Assembly: GCA_002435785.1 (NCBI GenBank)
Contig: DIUC01000072.1
Location: forward strand, 108,957-164,946
Direction: 5' to 3'
Origin: Saprospiraceae bacterium UBA6168
GTDB taxonomy: Bacteria > Bacteroidota > Bacteroidia > Chitinophagales > Saprospiraceae
Length of the DNA: 55,990 nt
In this document: in pieces, positions 23,733 through 31,890 of the stretch
How the letters are laid out: each line of letters starts with the position of its first letter
How positions within the stretch are numbered: position 1 is the stretch's first letter
Position numbers and translations under genes: made by a program
Notes under the pieces: model-generated
Told to the model about the DNA's origin: nothing
The model's input: only the letters and a program-made list of their open reading frames with translations
Databases searched by the model: none

Positions 23733-24755
23733 ATGACATTAATGGAAAATATCAACGAAGTAAAATCGCTGCTGGCGGTACCAAAAGACATCGTAATCAC
23801 AACGCACCGAAACCCCGACGGAGACGCCATTGGCGCTTCGCTTGGCCTACGGCATTACCTCGAAATGCTGGGGCATACCGTAAAAGTGGCGGTGCCTTCG
23901 GAGTCGCCCACCTTTTTGAACTGGATGACGGGTGCCGGCCAAATCCTCATCTACGACCTTCACCAGGAAGAGGTGAAGCGGGCGCTCGAAAAACCAGACA
24001 TCGTTTTTTGCCTTGACTTCAATTCGTTGGAGCGCATAGACCGGATGGGCGAACTCATCGCCCCGCTCAAAGCAAAAAAAATACTGATTGACCACCACCT
24101 TTATCCCGAGCCGTTCTACGATTATGACCTGCACGATGAAACGGCAAGCTCCACCTGTGAGCTGGTTTTTGATTTCATCACGTTGTTGGGCGACCGGGCC
24201 AAAATCAACAAGACCATTGGCGAATGCCTGTTCACGGGCATTTTGACGGACACGGGTTCATTCAAATATGCCACTTCGCCCAAACTTTTCAGGTTGGTGG
24301 CCGATTTGGTGGAACTCGGTGTGGACGACAAGCACATCCAAGACTTGGTGTTCAACAGCATGGACGAAAAGCACCTGCGCCTTATCGGCCTCGTGCTGAA
24401 CGAAAGAATGGAGGTGTTGGAGGAGTTTCGCACCGCCATCATCACCTTGACCAAACAGGACTACGAGCGATTTCAGATTAGCCGGGGCGACACCGAGGGG
24501 CTGGTCAATTTCTTGCTCCAAATGAAAAACATCATCATGGCGGTTTTTATCCACGAACAGCCGACCATCACAAAGATTTCGCTGCGGTCGAAAGGCAACT
24601 TTTCGGTGCAGGAGATTGCCCGGAAGCACTTCAAGGGAGGAGGGCACAAGAATGCTTCTGGCGGTTATTCCTACATTGGCCTGCGGCCAACAGTGAGCAA
24701 GTTCAAACAAATTTTACCTGAATATCAGGAAGAGCTTTTAAACAATGACCTTTAA
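23733..24755 (+). CDS. nrnA: DHH/DHHA1 phosphoesterase, NrnA-like oligoribonuclease/pAp phosphatase
   Basis: A 340-residue cytoplasmic enzyme. The DHH domain (about 1-210) has HRNPDGDAIGAS (metal ligands), CLDFNS and the name motif LIDHHLYPE, followed by ETASSTCELVF. The DHHA1 domain (about 225-330) ends with the substrate-binding KGGGHKNASGG. The family degrades very short RNA oligonucleotides and 3'-phosphoadenosine 5'-phosphate, and in bacteria without Orn it supplies that function. A start at codon 4 (MENINEV) is equally possible. It is divergent from ndk and is followed 53 nt later by the FKBP gene. Confidence 0.9.
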   Translation: MTLMENINEVKSLLAVPKDIVITTHRNPDGDAIGASLGLRHYLEMLGHTVKVAVPSESPTFLNWMTGAGQILIYDLHQEEVKRALEKPDIVFCLDFNSLERIDRMGELIAPLKAKKILIDHHLYPEPFYDYDLHDETASSTCELVFDFITLLGDRAKINKTIGECLFTGILTDTGSFKYATSPKLFRLVADLVELGVDDKHIQDLVFNSMDEKHLRLIGLVLNERMEVLEEFRTAIITLTKQDYERFQISRGDTEGLVNFLLQMKNIIMAVFIHEQPTITKISLRSKGNFSVQEIARKHFKGGGHKNASGGYSYIGLRPTVSKFKQILPEYQEELLNNDL

Positions 24756-24808
24756 GGTGCGCCGTACCAAGGTTCCCTCCGGGAAGGCAGCCTAACAATT
24801 TTTTCAAC

Positions 24809-25711
24809 ATGAAGAAGATTACGTTTTCCCTTTTTGCAGCGCTTGCTGTATTGATTGCTGCTTGCGGTGACAATAGCCTTGTTTCACCGAACGGCTACAA
24901 ATACGTCAAGCACACCAACGCCACTGGCGCAGCACCGACCGTCGGCGACTATGCCTACGTTCACATTTCTGTTTTCCAGGATGACTCCTTGATAAACAGC
25001 ACCTACAAGATGGGCCGCACCGTGCCCCTCGTCGTACCCGATTTGACCCAAATACCCGCCGACCAAAAAGGCGTTGGAAAAGCCAATCCAGTGGCCGATG
25101 TGCTTGCTTTTATGAAAGTTGGCGACAGTGTTACGGTGGTCATTCCAATTGACTCCCTGATGCGCCAGTCCCCTACGCTTAAAGACGCCAAGAAATTGGC
25201 CTACGGTATCGTGCTGATGGATGTGAAGACCAAAGCCCAATACGACGAAACCCAAATTGCGGAACGTGCGCAGACAGAAGAAGCAGCCAATGCCATGAAG
25301 GGGCAAGAAGCTGCCATCGCCGCCCAGCTTGGCGGAATCGTCAAGGACTATGTCGGCGGCAAAAACAAGGACAAAATCAAGTCCACCGCTTCTGGCCTGA
25401 AATACCTCGTGTTGGAGGAAGGCACAGGCGCTCAAGCTGTCGCTGGTAAAACCGTGGACGTGATGTACTATGGCATGTTGCCAAATGGAAAAGAGTTTGA
25501 CAACTCCTACAAGCGTGGTCAAGCCTTCAGCTTTCCATTGGGCCAGGGCCAAGTTATCAAAGGCTGGGACGAGGGCATTGCACTGTTGAAAGAAGGTGCT
25601 AAAGCTGTCCTTTTCATTCCATCTGAGCTCGGCTATGGTGACAACGGAACTGGTGGCATCCCGCCTAAGTCCGAGTTGATGTTTTATGTAGAACTTCAGA
25701 AAGTTAACTAA
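24809..25711 (+). CDS. FKBP-type peptidyl-prolyl isomerase lipoprotein
   Basis: A 300-residue lipoprotein: signal peptide with lipobox LIAAC and lipidated Cys19. The C-terminal FKBP domain (about 190-299) carries VMYYGMLPNGKEFDNSY, PLGQGQVIKGWDEGI and SELGYGDNGTGGIPPKSEL, the usual active-site pattern. An N-terminal region (about 28-140) also looks FKBP-like (GDYAYVHISVF.., SVTVVIPIDSLM) but lacks the catalytic aromatic set, and a helical linker joins the two. It would assist folding of periplasmic or outer-membrane proteins. It lies 53 nt after the NrnA-like gene and is followed by a two-tier hairpin. Confidence 0.9.
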   Translation: MKKITFSLFAALAVLIAACGDNSLVSPNGYKYVKHTNATGAAPTVGDYAYVHISVFQDDSLINSTYKMGRTVPLVVPDLTQIPADQKGVGKANPVADVLAFMKVGDSVTVVIPIDSLMRQSPTLKDAKKLAYGIVLMDVKTKAQYDETQIAERAQTEEAANAMKGQEAAIAAQLGGIVKDYVGGKNKDKIKSTASGLKYLVLEEGTGAQAVAGKTVDVMYYGMLPNGKEFDNSYKRGQAFSFPLGQGQVIKGWDEGIALLKEGAKAVLFIPSELGYGDNGTGGIPPKSELMFYVELQKVN

Positions 25712-25716
25712 TAACG

Positions 25717-25814
25717 ACTGGGAATTGGGGTCAGTGGATTGAAATGGAGGATGGTTTTTTTCCTTGCAGGCAGGGAACAAAACGGTCTCCATTTCGATTT
25801 CCCCAATTCCCAGT
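25717..25814. repeat. Two-tier hairpin between the FKBP gene and prfB
   Basis: An outer perfect 14-bp stem (25717-25730 with 25801-25814) encloses an inner 9-bp stem (25741-25749 with 25787-25795). The outer stem runs into GTTTTTGTTTG on the plus strand. It probably terminates the FKBP transcript 41 nt before the prfB start. Confidence 0.7.
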
Positions 25815-25854
25815 TTTTGTTTGTTCCAATCATTTTATAAACCAATTAAACGCC

Positions 25855-26959
25855 ATGACCAGTGAACAACTGATGACGCTCAAAGAGCGACTGGGTCTTT
25901 TGAGGAGGTATCTTTGACGTCGCTAAACGTCTTCAAGAGATACAGGAAAAAGAAGAACTCACGGGCGACCCCAACTTCTGGGATGATTCGTCCAAAGCAC
26001 AAGCCATATTAAAGGTCATCAAGACCAACAAGAAATGGATTGAACAGTACACCACGGTGGAAACCACCATCGGCGATGCTGAGGTGCTGCTCGAATTCCA
26101 AAAGGTAGGAGAAACGACGGAGGAAGAAGTGGATGCCCAATATGCCAAGGCCATAGAAGCCGTGGACGACCTGGAGTTCCGCTGCACCCTCAACCAACCG
26201 GAAGACGAGCTTGGCGCTGTCCTCGAAATCAATGCTGGTGCTGGTGGCACGGAGGCTTGCGACTGGGCTTCCATGTTGGCTCGCATGTACGTCATGTGGG
26301 CTGAGGCCAACGACTACAAGACCACCCAACTCTGGCAAACCCCAGGCGACACCGCTGGCGTCAAGTCCGTTGGTTTTGAAATCTATGGTGATTACGCTTA
26401 TGGAATGCTTAAAGGAGAGAATGGCGTACACCGCTTGGTGCGGGTAAGCCCGTTCAACTCGCAGGGCAAGCGCATGACCTCGTTCACGTCCGTCTTCGTG
26501 CATCCGATGATTGACGACCGCATCGAAATAGAAATCAACCCTGCCGACCTGGAATGGGACACCTTCCGAGCCAGCGGTGCGGGCGGTCAGCACGTCAACA
26601 AGACCGAAAGCGCCGTTCGGGTGCGACACTTGCCCACCGGGTTGGTGGCAGAGTGCCAGCAGGAGCGCTCCCAGATGCAGAACCGAGAGAAGGCCATGCA
26701 GCTACTTCGCTCCCGACTGTACGAGATGGAACTCGAAAAGCAAAAAGCCGAGAAGGACAAGGTGGAAGCTGGCAAGATGAAAAACGAGTGGGGAAGTCAA
26801 ATTCGCAGTTACGTCCTCGATGACCGGCGAGTGAAGGACCACCGGACCGGCTTCCAAACCTCCCAGACCGATGCCGTTCTCGACGGCGATTTGGACGGGT
26901 TCCTCAAAGCTTTTTTGATGAACAAGACCACGGCGGGCTTGGACGATTCGGAAGATTAA
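25855..26959 (+). CDS. prfB: Peptide chain release factor 2, with programmed +1 frameshift
   Basis: The coding region is join(25855..25914, 25916..26959), 367 residues, matching the usual RF2 length. The first 20 codons end at CTT before an in-frame TGA (25915-25917); a +1 slip continues with GAC and the DVAKRLQEIQEK segment. RF2 recognises UGA and UAA and releases the finished protein. It has the SPF tripeptide (VRVSPFNSQGKR) for stop-codon reading and the catalytic GGQ loop (SGAGGQHVNKTESAVR). A gene model starting at 26057 would lose about 67 residues. A strong terminator follows directly. Confidence 0.96.
25903..25918 (+). promoter_or_regulatory. prfB autoregulatory frameshift site
   Basis: AGGAGG (25903-25908), TAT, CTT and the stop TGA followed by C reproduce the canonical RF2 site. 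The internal Shine-Dalgarno-like AGGAGG lies three bases before the slippery CTT. When RF2 is scarce, the ribosome pauses at UGA and slips +1, so RF2 controls its own level. Confidence 0.95.
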
Positions 26960-26980
26960 GATAGGCCGTTTTCAATAAAC

Positions 26981-27021
26981 AAAAGCCGGTAGGGTAGTGC
27001 ACCCTTCCGGCTTTTTTTTTT
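26981..27021 (+). terminator. Terminator of prfB
   Basis: An AAAAGCCGG..CCGGCTTTT hairpin with an inner AGGGT/ACCCT extension ends in a run of ten or more T. It lies 22 nt after the prfB stop. Confidence 0.92.
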
Positions 27022-27031
27022 GCCCAGCATG

Positions 27032-27107
27032 GTAGCAGCGAGAATGCAGTAGGTTGAACAAGTGTTGAGCAAAGCAACACTTGTGGTTTTGTAGCAGTAC
27101 CTTGCTC
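27032..27107 (+). repeat. Island repeat, fragment f (central hairpin part)
   Basis: A 75-nt segment aligning without gaps to 27521-27595 with 59 identities by hand count. It contains a perfect 9-bp hairpin (27059-27067 with 27075-27083). Flanking ends of the repeat are absent, so this is a fragment. I see no gene between the prfB terminator and 27810. Confidence 0.7.
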
Positions 27108-27209
27108 AAACGCTTGCTTCAATCTATCTGCGCCATCAAGCTGCACCCATTTTCTCCTCCAACCTCAAAAAATCCCTCTACCCTCATCCTGCAATATCCA
27201 ACCCTTAAT

Positions 27210-27374
27210 CCAGCCGCTGGACAGCCATTTGGTAAAATGCAAACGCCTATCCAGCCGCTGGACAGCCATTTGGTAAAATGCAAATGGCTTACCAGCCGCT
27301 AGACCAATCGCTTGGTAAAATGCAAACTTTATTCCAGCCGTCAGACCAACGCTTGGTAAAATACAAATGCTTGC
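27210..27374 (+). repeat. 41/42-bp tandem array, four units
   Basis: Units start at CCAGCCG in 27210, 27251, 27292 and 27334. Each has the palindrome CCAGCCGCTGG (intact in units 1-2) and TTGGTAAAATGCAAA. In unit 2 AGCCATTTG and CAAATGGCT form a perfect 9-bp hairpin. Units 3 and 4 have drifted (CTAGACC, TCAGACC). It has no coding character. Confidence 0.85.
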
Positions 27375-27475
27375 AGCATCATTTTACTGGAGATTCTTAG
27401 GACATTTGGCAAGGTGGCTGGAAATTATTTTGAGAAAATTCGAAAATGGTGAAAAAAAATTCCCCGCACCAACAT

Positions 27476-27663
27476 CTTGTTGGTGCAAGTCTTCCACCTT
27501 TTCGTCCAAGCAGTGCCTCAGTAACAGCGAGAAAGCAGTAGTTCGAGTAAATGTTCAGCGAAGCAGCATTTGCGGTGTTGTAGCAGTTGTTTGCTGGAAC
27601 TTTGGTTTTCACAGGTGGGTGTGTAGCTTTGTGGGCGGGGTGGGAAGACTTGGCACAACGGAG
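27476..27663 (+). repeat. Island repeat, near-complete copy a
   Basis: About 188 nt bounded by related ends in inverted orientation: left GTTGGTGCAAGTCTTCCACC and right GACTTGGCACAACGG, whose complement CCGTTGTGCCAAGTC matches the left ends of the other copies. The interior holds a 9-bp-class hairpin (27548-27556 with 27564-27572). It lies upstream of the AT-rich gene at 27810. A short protein-like tail is readable between the copy and that gene but has no start context. Confidence 0.75.
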
Positions 27664-27809
27664 GAGCAAGCCTCTGCAAACATAATGACTTCAAGTAGCC
27701 CTGCCCTGTACACCCAGAAACTCCGAAGAGCTGGCTCTACAGATGGTCATGGCTATTTTAATGAATTTATTGGGACTGATCAAAATGCTGTTCAAAACCT
27801 TAAAATAAA

Positions 27810-28646
27810 ATGAGTAAGATTAAAATTATTTTTCTAGTTGCGGCTCTTAATTTCTTCTGTGGCCAAAACATTCTTTTCTCTCAACAGGAGCGAATTAAAC
27901 TCGCTTTAGTTGCTGAGAAATATAATATTAATCCATTACAGCCTATAAAGCTGTTAATTAAGATTTCGAATGTGTCAAAAGATACCCAAATGGTTTTCTC
28001 ACCTACAATGAATAGCGGAAGTTTAATATTGAATATCATGTATGATAATGTTAAATTAGGGGCGTTTGATGAAAAATTTATACATACAGGAAAAATAGCC
28101 TTGCTTCCAGAACAGAAAATCAGATATCCTTACGATATTAGAGAGCAATTCCCCTATTTGACCAAATCTGGAAAATATTCTGTCACTGCAGTTTATAAGA
28201 TTGATGAAAATACATCTGTGAATTCTAATACTATTTCTTTCTATCTTGAAGCCATTCCAGAAAATGAGGTCAATGCACAGGAAGATTTTTTTAACGTTTT
28301 GCAAATCCAAGGTTCTTCTAGGGGAGTAATTTATTTAGGAAATAAATTTGTTAAACAATATCCTGAAAGCATATTTAGACGACCAACTATAAGATTGTTG
28401 GCAACCGCTCTTAGGGATTCGAAACAGTATGACGAGGGCATAAAACTGCTTGTAGAAGAACTTAATGAGCTTAATTATTATGAAGGAGAGAAGGATGGGC
28501 TATACTCTGATTTAGCTTGGTGCTATTACAAAAAAGGAAACATTAAAACCGGAATTGAATACTTGAAAAAAATTGAGGCAAATACATACATAAAAAATGA
28601 CCTGATATTGAGATGGACTAACGAATTGAGAAAAGAAAAAAATTAA
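27810..28646 (+). CDS. AT-rich exported orphan protein with TPR-like C-terminus
   Basis: A 278-residue protein with a signal peptide (MSKIKIIFLVAALNFF, cut near FSQ). Residues 30-145 form a beta-sandwich-like region (PLQPIKLLIKISNVSKDTQM, GKYSVTAVYKI) similar in style to proteinase-inhibitor or Ig-like folds. Residues 160-270 are helical with TPR-like repeats (AWCYYKKGNIKTGIEYLKKI). Base composition is clearly more AT-rich than the surrounding genes, suggesting recent acquisition. It is bracketed by copies a and c of the island repeat in the same orientation. No named family is recognised. Confidence 0.78.
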   Translation: MSKIKIIFLVAALNFFCGQNILFSQQERIKLALVAEKYNINPLQPIKLLIKISNVSKDTQMVFSPTMNSGSLILNIMYDNVKLGAFDEKFIHTGKIALLPEQKIRYPYDIREQFPYLTKSGKYSVTAVYKIDENTSVNSNTISFYLEAIPENEVNAQEDFFNVLQIQGSSRGVIYLGNKFVKQYPESIFRRPTIRLLATALRDSKQYDEGIKLLVEELNELNYYEGEKDGLYSDLAWCYYKKGNIKTGIEYLKKIEANTYIKNDLILRWTNELRKEKN

Positions 28647-28671
28647 TTGATTATTTGAGCCTATTAAATTA

Positions 28672-28703
28672 CCCCGTTGTTTCAAGTCTTCCACCTCCCC
28701 GCT
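28672..28703 (+). repeat. Island repeat, left-end fragment c
   Basis: Begins CCCCGTTGTTTCAAGTCTTC 26 nt after the stop of the 27810 gene, equivalent to the left end of copies a and e, and loses similarity after about 30 nt. The junction AATTACCCCGTTGTT closely resembles the junction AATTACCCGTTATT after the gene ending at 31707. Confidence 0.65.
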
Positions 28704-28730
28704 CGCACACCCCCTCCCTTCCCCTCAAAG

Positions 28731-29126
28731 AACGGCACTGCTCGACACGAGCTTTGCTCGTTGGCGGTCTTTGGTTGAGGCCTCCGGCCTCGCTTTCCCA
28801 AGCCGCCCATGCTTTGCAAAAATAGCACAACACACTACATTCGCCCAACAAAAACAAACTGCTAGGAGATACCGCATCTTGGACCAACATGGTCTCAATT
28901 TCCTCACCTTGACCATCGTTGAGTGGATTGACCTTATGCCGGTGGCAAGGGCGTATTGGATGTGATTGTGCTGGATGACTTGTGGAACGACATCGGTTAT
29001 GTGCAGATGGCGGGAATATAAGCTACTTGGCCTACGCACAGCCTGTCCCGACGATGAGTTGAGAGCGGCCAGAGGCCACAACCAAAAACCGTCAACGAGC
29101 AAAGCTCGTGACGAGCAGCGCCGTTA
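28731..29126. mobile_element. REP/RAYT-derived relic element with long inverted ends
   Basis: Imperfect inverted repeats of about 61 nt bound the element (28731-28791 and 29064-29126). Each end holds two small hairpins, ACGAGC-TTT-GCTCGT and GAGGCC..GGCCTC type, as in REP sequences flanking RAYT genes. Between them lie joined N- and C-terminal fragments of a REP-associated tyrosine transposase. The element is therefore a MITE-like internal-deletion derivative. Confidence 0.65.
28861..29021 (+). pseudogene. REP-associated tyrosine transposase, internally deleted
   Basis: The first part reads YRILDQHGLNFLTLTIVEW, the N-terminal beta-strand signature of Bacteroidota RAYT (TnpA_REP, Y1 transposase) proteins. 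Around 28935 the reading shifts frame and becomes YAGGKGVLDVIVLD, which matches their C-terminus just after the YSSARDY-type motif, and ends at TAA 29019-29021. The catalytic HUH and Tyr regions (about 120 residues) are missing, so it cannot be active. Confidence 0.65.
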
Positions 29127-29132
29127 TTTTAT

Positions 29133-29349
29133 GGTAATGACAAGGTATGCGCCAGCGAGGTTCATCCTCGTTTTGTATGCGATGCAGGTGGCGCCCATCC
29201 ATTTTGTTGCGCCAGCGAGGGAACTATACATCGTCTTTGGTGTGCTGCTCGGCGGAAGGCTGCTCTTGGAGGAGCACTACAAAACCCGCCTGGCGGGGCG
29301 CTTTTGATGTTGGTGGGCATCGGGCTGATTGCCTGGCAGCATGGGTAGC
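29133..29349 (+). pseudogene. EamA/DMT transporter, C-terminal fragment with frameshift
   Basis: Translation gives FILVLYAMQ, then VAPIHFVAPARELYIVFG and LLLEEH, the last transmembrane pair of an EamA-family drug/metabolite transporter. A frameshift in the G run near 29294-29299 (one G missing) breaks the final helix; restoring it reads ALLMLVGIGLIAWQHG and stops at 29349. The N-terminal two-thirds are absent. Confidence 0.6.
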
Positions 29350-29425
29350 CCGCCCGCCACACTGTTTGCCTCATCAGCCGAAATGAAGTCTAACACCTTT
29401 GCAGAGGATGAAAACAGCGTGATGT

Positions 29426-29509
29426 GGGCACTAACGCGCATGATCCGAACACTAACACGCGTTTTCTGAACACTAACGCGCATGTTCTGGACACTAACGC
29501 GTGAAAAAT
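29426..29509 (+). repeat. 21-bp tandem array, four units
   Basis: Units of exactly 21 bp start at 29426, 29447, 29468 and 29489 around the core ACACTAACGCGCATG. Unit differences are few. It shares the 21-bp period with the array at 5628-5774. Confidence 0.85.
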
Positions 29510-29813
29510 GAACAAAGTGGTACTGCGCCAAGGTCCTTCACTTGCGTTGGAATGGTCTTATCGCCTGCGGCAAACTCAATGATGGCTGCGGACGACCTTT
29601 CAAAATTTTTTTTTCTTCCTTCCAGCCATTTTTTTCATTTTGCATGAGAAATTGTCATAACATTTTCATTTCAAAATATCATCAAATGACCCTGGCTGCC
29701 TCGTGTTGTCGGAAAAGAACAAAACCCGCTAGCGTATTCATTCTTGTATAGCGGCAATTGAAACATGGAATGCTCGTCATATCCGATTGCTCACATGCTG
29801 GTCTTGGTTTCCC
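29510..29813. other. Non-coding stretch without recognised content
   Basis: About 300 nt between the 21-bp array and repeat copy d. It has homopolymer-rich patches (A/T runs near 29605-29645). I find no protein-like frame, RNA gene or repeat. Confidence 0.5.
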
Positions 29814-29962
29814 CCACGTTGGCGTAAGTCTCACACCTTCCCTCATGCAGTCCCTGAGTACCAGCGAAAAAGCAGTAGTTCGATAAGCACTTTTTGGAAC
29901 TTTGGTTTTTCACGTGTGGGTATGTAGCTTTGTAGAATTGTGGATGACTTGGCACAACGGAA
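29814..29962 (+). repeat. Island repeat, copy d (hairpin deleted)
   Basis: About 149 nt. The left end CACGTTGGCGTAAGTC is worn; the middle matches AAAGCAGTAGTTCGA of the other copies; the right half matches copy a from GGAACTTTGG to CTTGGCACAACGG. The central hairpin of copies a and f is missing. It ends about 70 nt before the AT-rich gene at 30031. Confidence 0.72.
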
Positions 29963-30030
29963 TTAACTGTTGGGACTAAACACAATGAAGATTGTCAGAT
30001 TGAACACACTTCTTTTAAATTATTAAGTTT

Positions 30031-31707
30031 ATGTTGATAAAATCATTTCAATTTAATCAGTTTGTTATTTGGACTATTATTTCCATGTGCACCCTGAATG
30101 CTGTTAAGGGTCAATCAATACGCTCTGATTCGGTAAAAACTACAATTGTCAATGGTATTGTAAAAAGATGTATGATGCAATCCATGATAAGTGCTAAGAA
30201 CAACTTGTATGATGCTCAATTGGATAACAAATTATTATCTACATCATTTAACTTTTCTCTGCCAGGATTTTCATATTTTGATTATTTTGATTTATTCAAT
30301 ATCGAACCTTATTTCAATAGTGACTATCATGCTAAAGGTGAAAAAATGTTCAAGGTCTCTTTAACAAAAAATGAAAAATATGATTCCATTGTGAGTTTGG
30401 ATGATGGGGTCATGCTTTTAGGAATACACAAGTACGCATTAGTCTCCTTGGATACGCACAACGATTTTAAATGCCTTTCAGGGTGTTATATTGATGATGA
30501 TATTCTAAAAGATTTTAGAATTCGGCGCAATAAACCTAAAAGCTACATACCTTATTTAAAGGTGAAACTTGCTAGTAGGGATTTAGACAGTATCAGTTTT
30601 GATGAAAAAAATGGTAAAACATTTAAGTATATTGGAAGGAAATTGTTGGGAGATAAAATGCATTTTTATTCTTTGGCAATTGATAAGGATAAACCACAAA
30701 AAGTCAATTTGCAATATTTAAGAAGTGAAGAATTTAGTTTAGGACCGAATGGAAGTCAAAATAAACTAGATAATGCGAATAAAGTAAGGAGTCGAATATT
30801 GTTAAAGAATCAACCTTTTGAAGTAAAACGTAAATTTATTCTGAACCAACTGACAAAGAATATTTATTTGTATAAGTTGGTTCAAGAAATGGATATTAAT
30901 AGCAAATTGTTTTTAGATACGAGTGCATGGGTTGTTAAGAGTAATTCGGTTTACTGGGATAGCCTATTGCCAAATTATTCTGAAACGATTTATAATATGG
31001 ATATTATTACAGTTTATGATAAACAAGTTAATTATTATTCTTTTGTCCCAAAATTTGTTAGCTGCTTATATAAGCCTGATGGACGTAGTTTGGTAGCAAC
31101 ATCAATTTCTGATGGAGTAGAATTCTATAGGATTTGGAAGGACACAGCCACTGTGCTTTGTAGTAATATTATGGAGGAATGTTCCACTTGCTACTGTCGA
31201 TATGATTATTATTACCTCCCCACAATTAAACAAGGTGACCAACAATTTCATTTGTCTTGTAATGGTTGTCCACCTAAACCGCCTGAAATTTATGATATAC
31301 CTAAGAGATATAATGGCACCCCTATCGGGTTTCCGTATGATGTATGGAAAGGGAATCCTTTGGACAATAGGATAGATTATTATTTAATTGCATTAGATGT
31401 GAAAAAAAATAGAATTTATTTTATAAGCGGGAAAGATATTTTCATTAACAATGCTACTCATCTATATGAGGGATTGAAAAATGTTGATGATAATATTGAT
31501 TTTCCTTCACTAGAGCATAAACTGGTTTACATCCAAGATAGGCTTTACAAGTATCAAGTAAAGGAAATTACGAAGGAAAACATAGTAAAGCAAGACGAAA
31601 AATCCATGACTTTGATGTTGGAAGGGAAAGAGCGAGGAACTGCCATTAAACTAGAGGTAGTATTTCATGATGATACCCCTGAACTACTCAAAATAAAAAT
31701 TAGATGA
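30031..31707 (+). CDS. AT-rich exported orphan protein with a Cys cluster
   Basis: A 558-residue protein with a signal peptide (about 1-27, ending NAVKG before QSIRSD). It is mixed alpha/beta and rich in Asp, Tyr and Lys, with no membrane helix. A cysteine cluster near residues 385-415 (CSTCYCRYDYYYLP followed by SCNGCPPKPPE) could bind metal or form disulfides. Codon third positions are strongly AT-biased compared with neighbours. No family is recognised. It sits between copies d and e of the island repeat, mirroring the arrangement around the gene at 27810. Confidence 0.75.
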   Translation: MLIKSFQFNQFVIWTIISMCTLNAVKGQSIRSDSVKTTIVNGIVKRCMMQSMISAKNNLYDAQLDNKLLSTSFNFSLPGFSYFDYFDLFNIEPYFNSDYHAKGEKMFKVSLTKNEKYDSIVSLDDGVMLLGIHKYALVSLDTHNDFKCLSGCYIDDDILKDFRIRRNKPKSYIPYLKVKLASRDLDSISFDEKNGKTFKYIGRKLLGDKMHFYSLAIDKDKPQKVNLQYLRSEEFSLGPNGSQNKLDNANKVRSRILLKNQPFEVKRKFILNQLTKNIYLYKLVQEMDINSKLFLDTSAWVVKSNSVYWDSLLPNYSETIYNMDIITVYDKQVNYYSFVPKFVSCLYKPDGRSLVATSISDGVEFYRIWKDTATVLCSNIMEECSTCYCRYDYYYLPTIKQGDQQFHLSCNGCPPKPPEIYDIPKRYNGTPIGFPYDVWKGNPLDNRIDYYLIALDVKKNRIYFISGKDIFINNATHLYEGLKNVDDNIDFPSLEHKLVYIQDRLYKYQVKEITKENIVKQDEKSMTLMLEGKERGTAIKLEVVFHDDTPELLKIKIR

Positions 31708-31717
31708 ATCATAATTA

Positions 31718-31797
31718 CCCGTTATTGCAAGTCTTCCACTTTTCCGCCCAAGCAGTGCCTGAGTAGCACCTAGGAAAGCAGTAGTTCGAGCAAATAG
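31718..31797 (+). repeat. Island repeat, left-half copy e
   Basis: Starts CCCGTTATTGCAAGTCTTCC 11 nt after the stop of the 30031 gene and follows copy a to GCAGTAGTTCGAGCAAATAG, where similarity ends. The right half is missing or replaced. Confidence 0.72.
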
Positions 31798-31890
31798 AAA
31801 AATGGCAAGGACATTTAGGTGGCTAAGCACTTAGACCCTGCCGAAGCATACTTTGCGCAACGAGGTACTTCCTTATTAGCTTGCCCTGCG

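Noticed and set aside
26057..26959. prfB starting at 26057
   Set aside because: The in-frame upstream sequence and the canonical frameshift site at 25903-25918 show the real start is 25855.
27367..27813. 148-codon frame before the first AT-rich gene
   Set aside because: It runs through the noncoding repeat copy a; only its last 40 codons look protein-like and they have no start signal. It may contain the tail of a lost gene.
27476..31797. Integron attC sites around the orphan genes
   Set aside because: The ends read CCGTTGTGCC and GGCACAACGG, which do not fit the RYYYAAC/GTTRRRY core pair in the needed order, and there is no integron integrase in the window.
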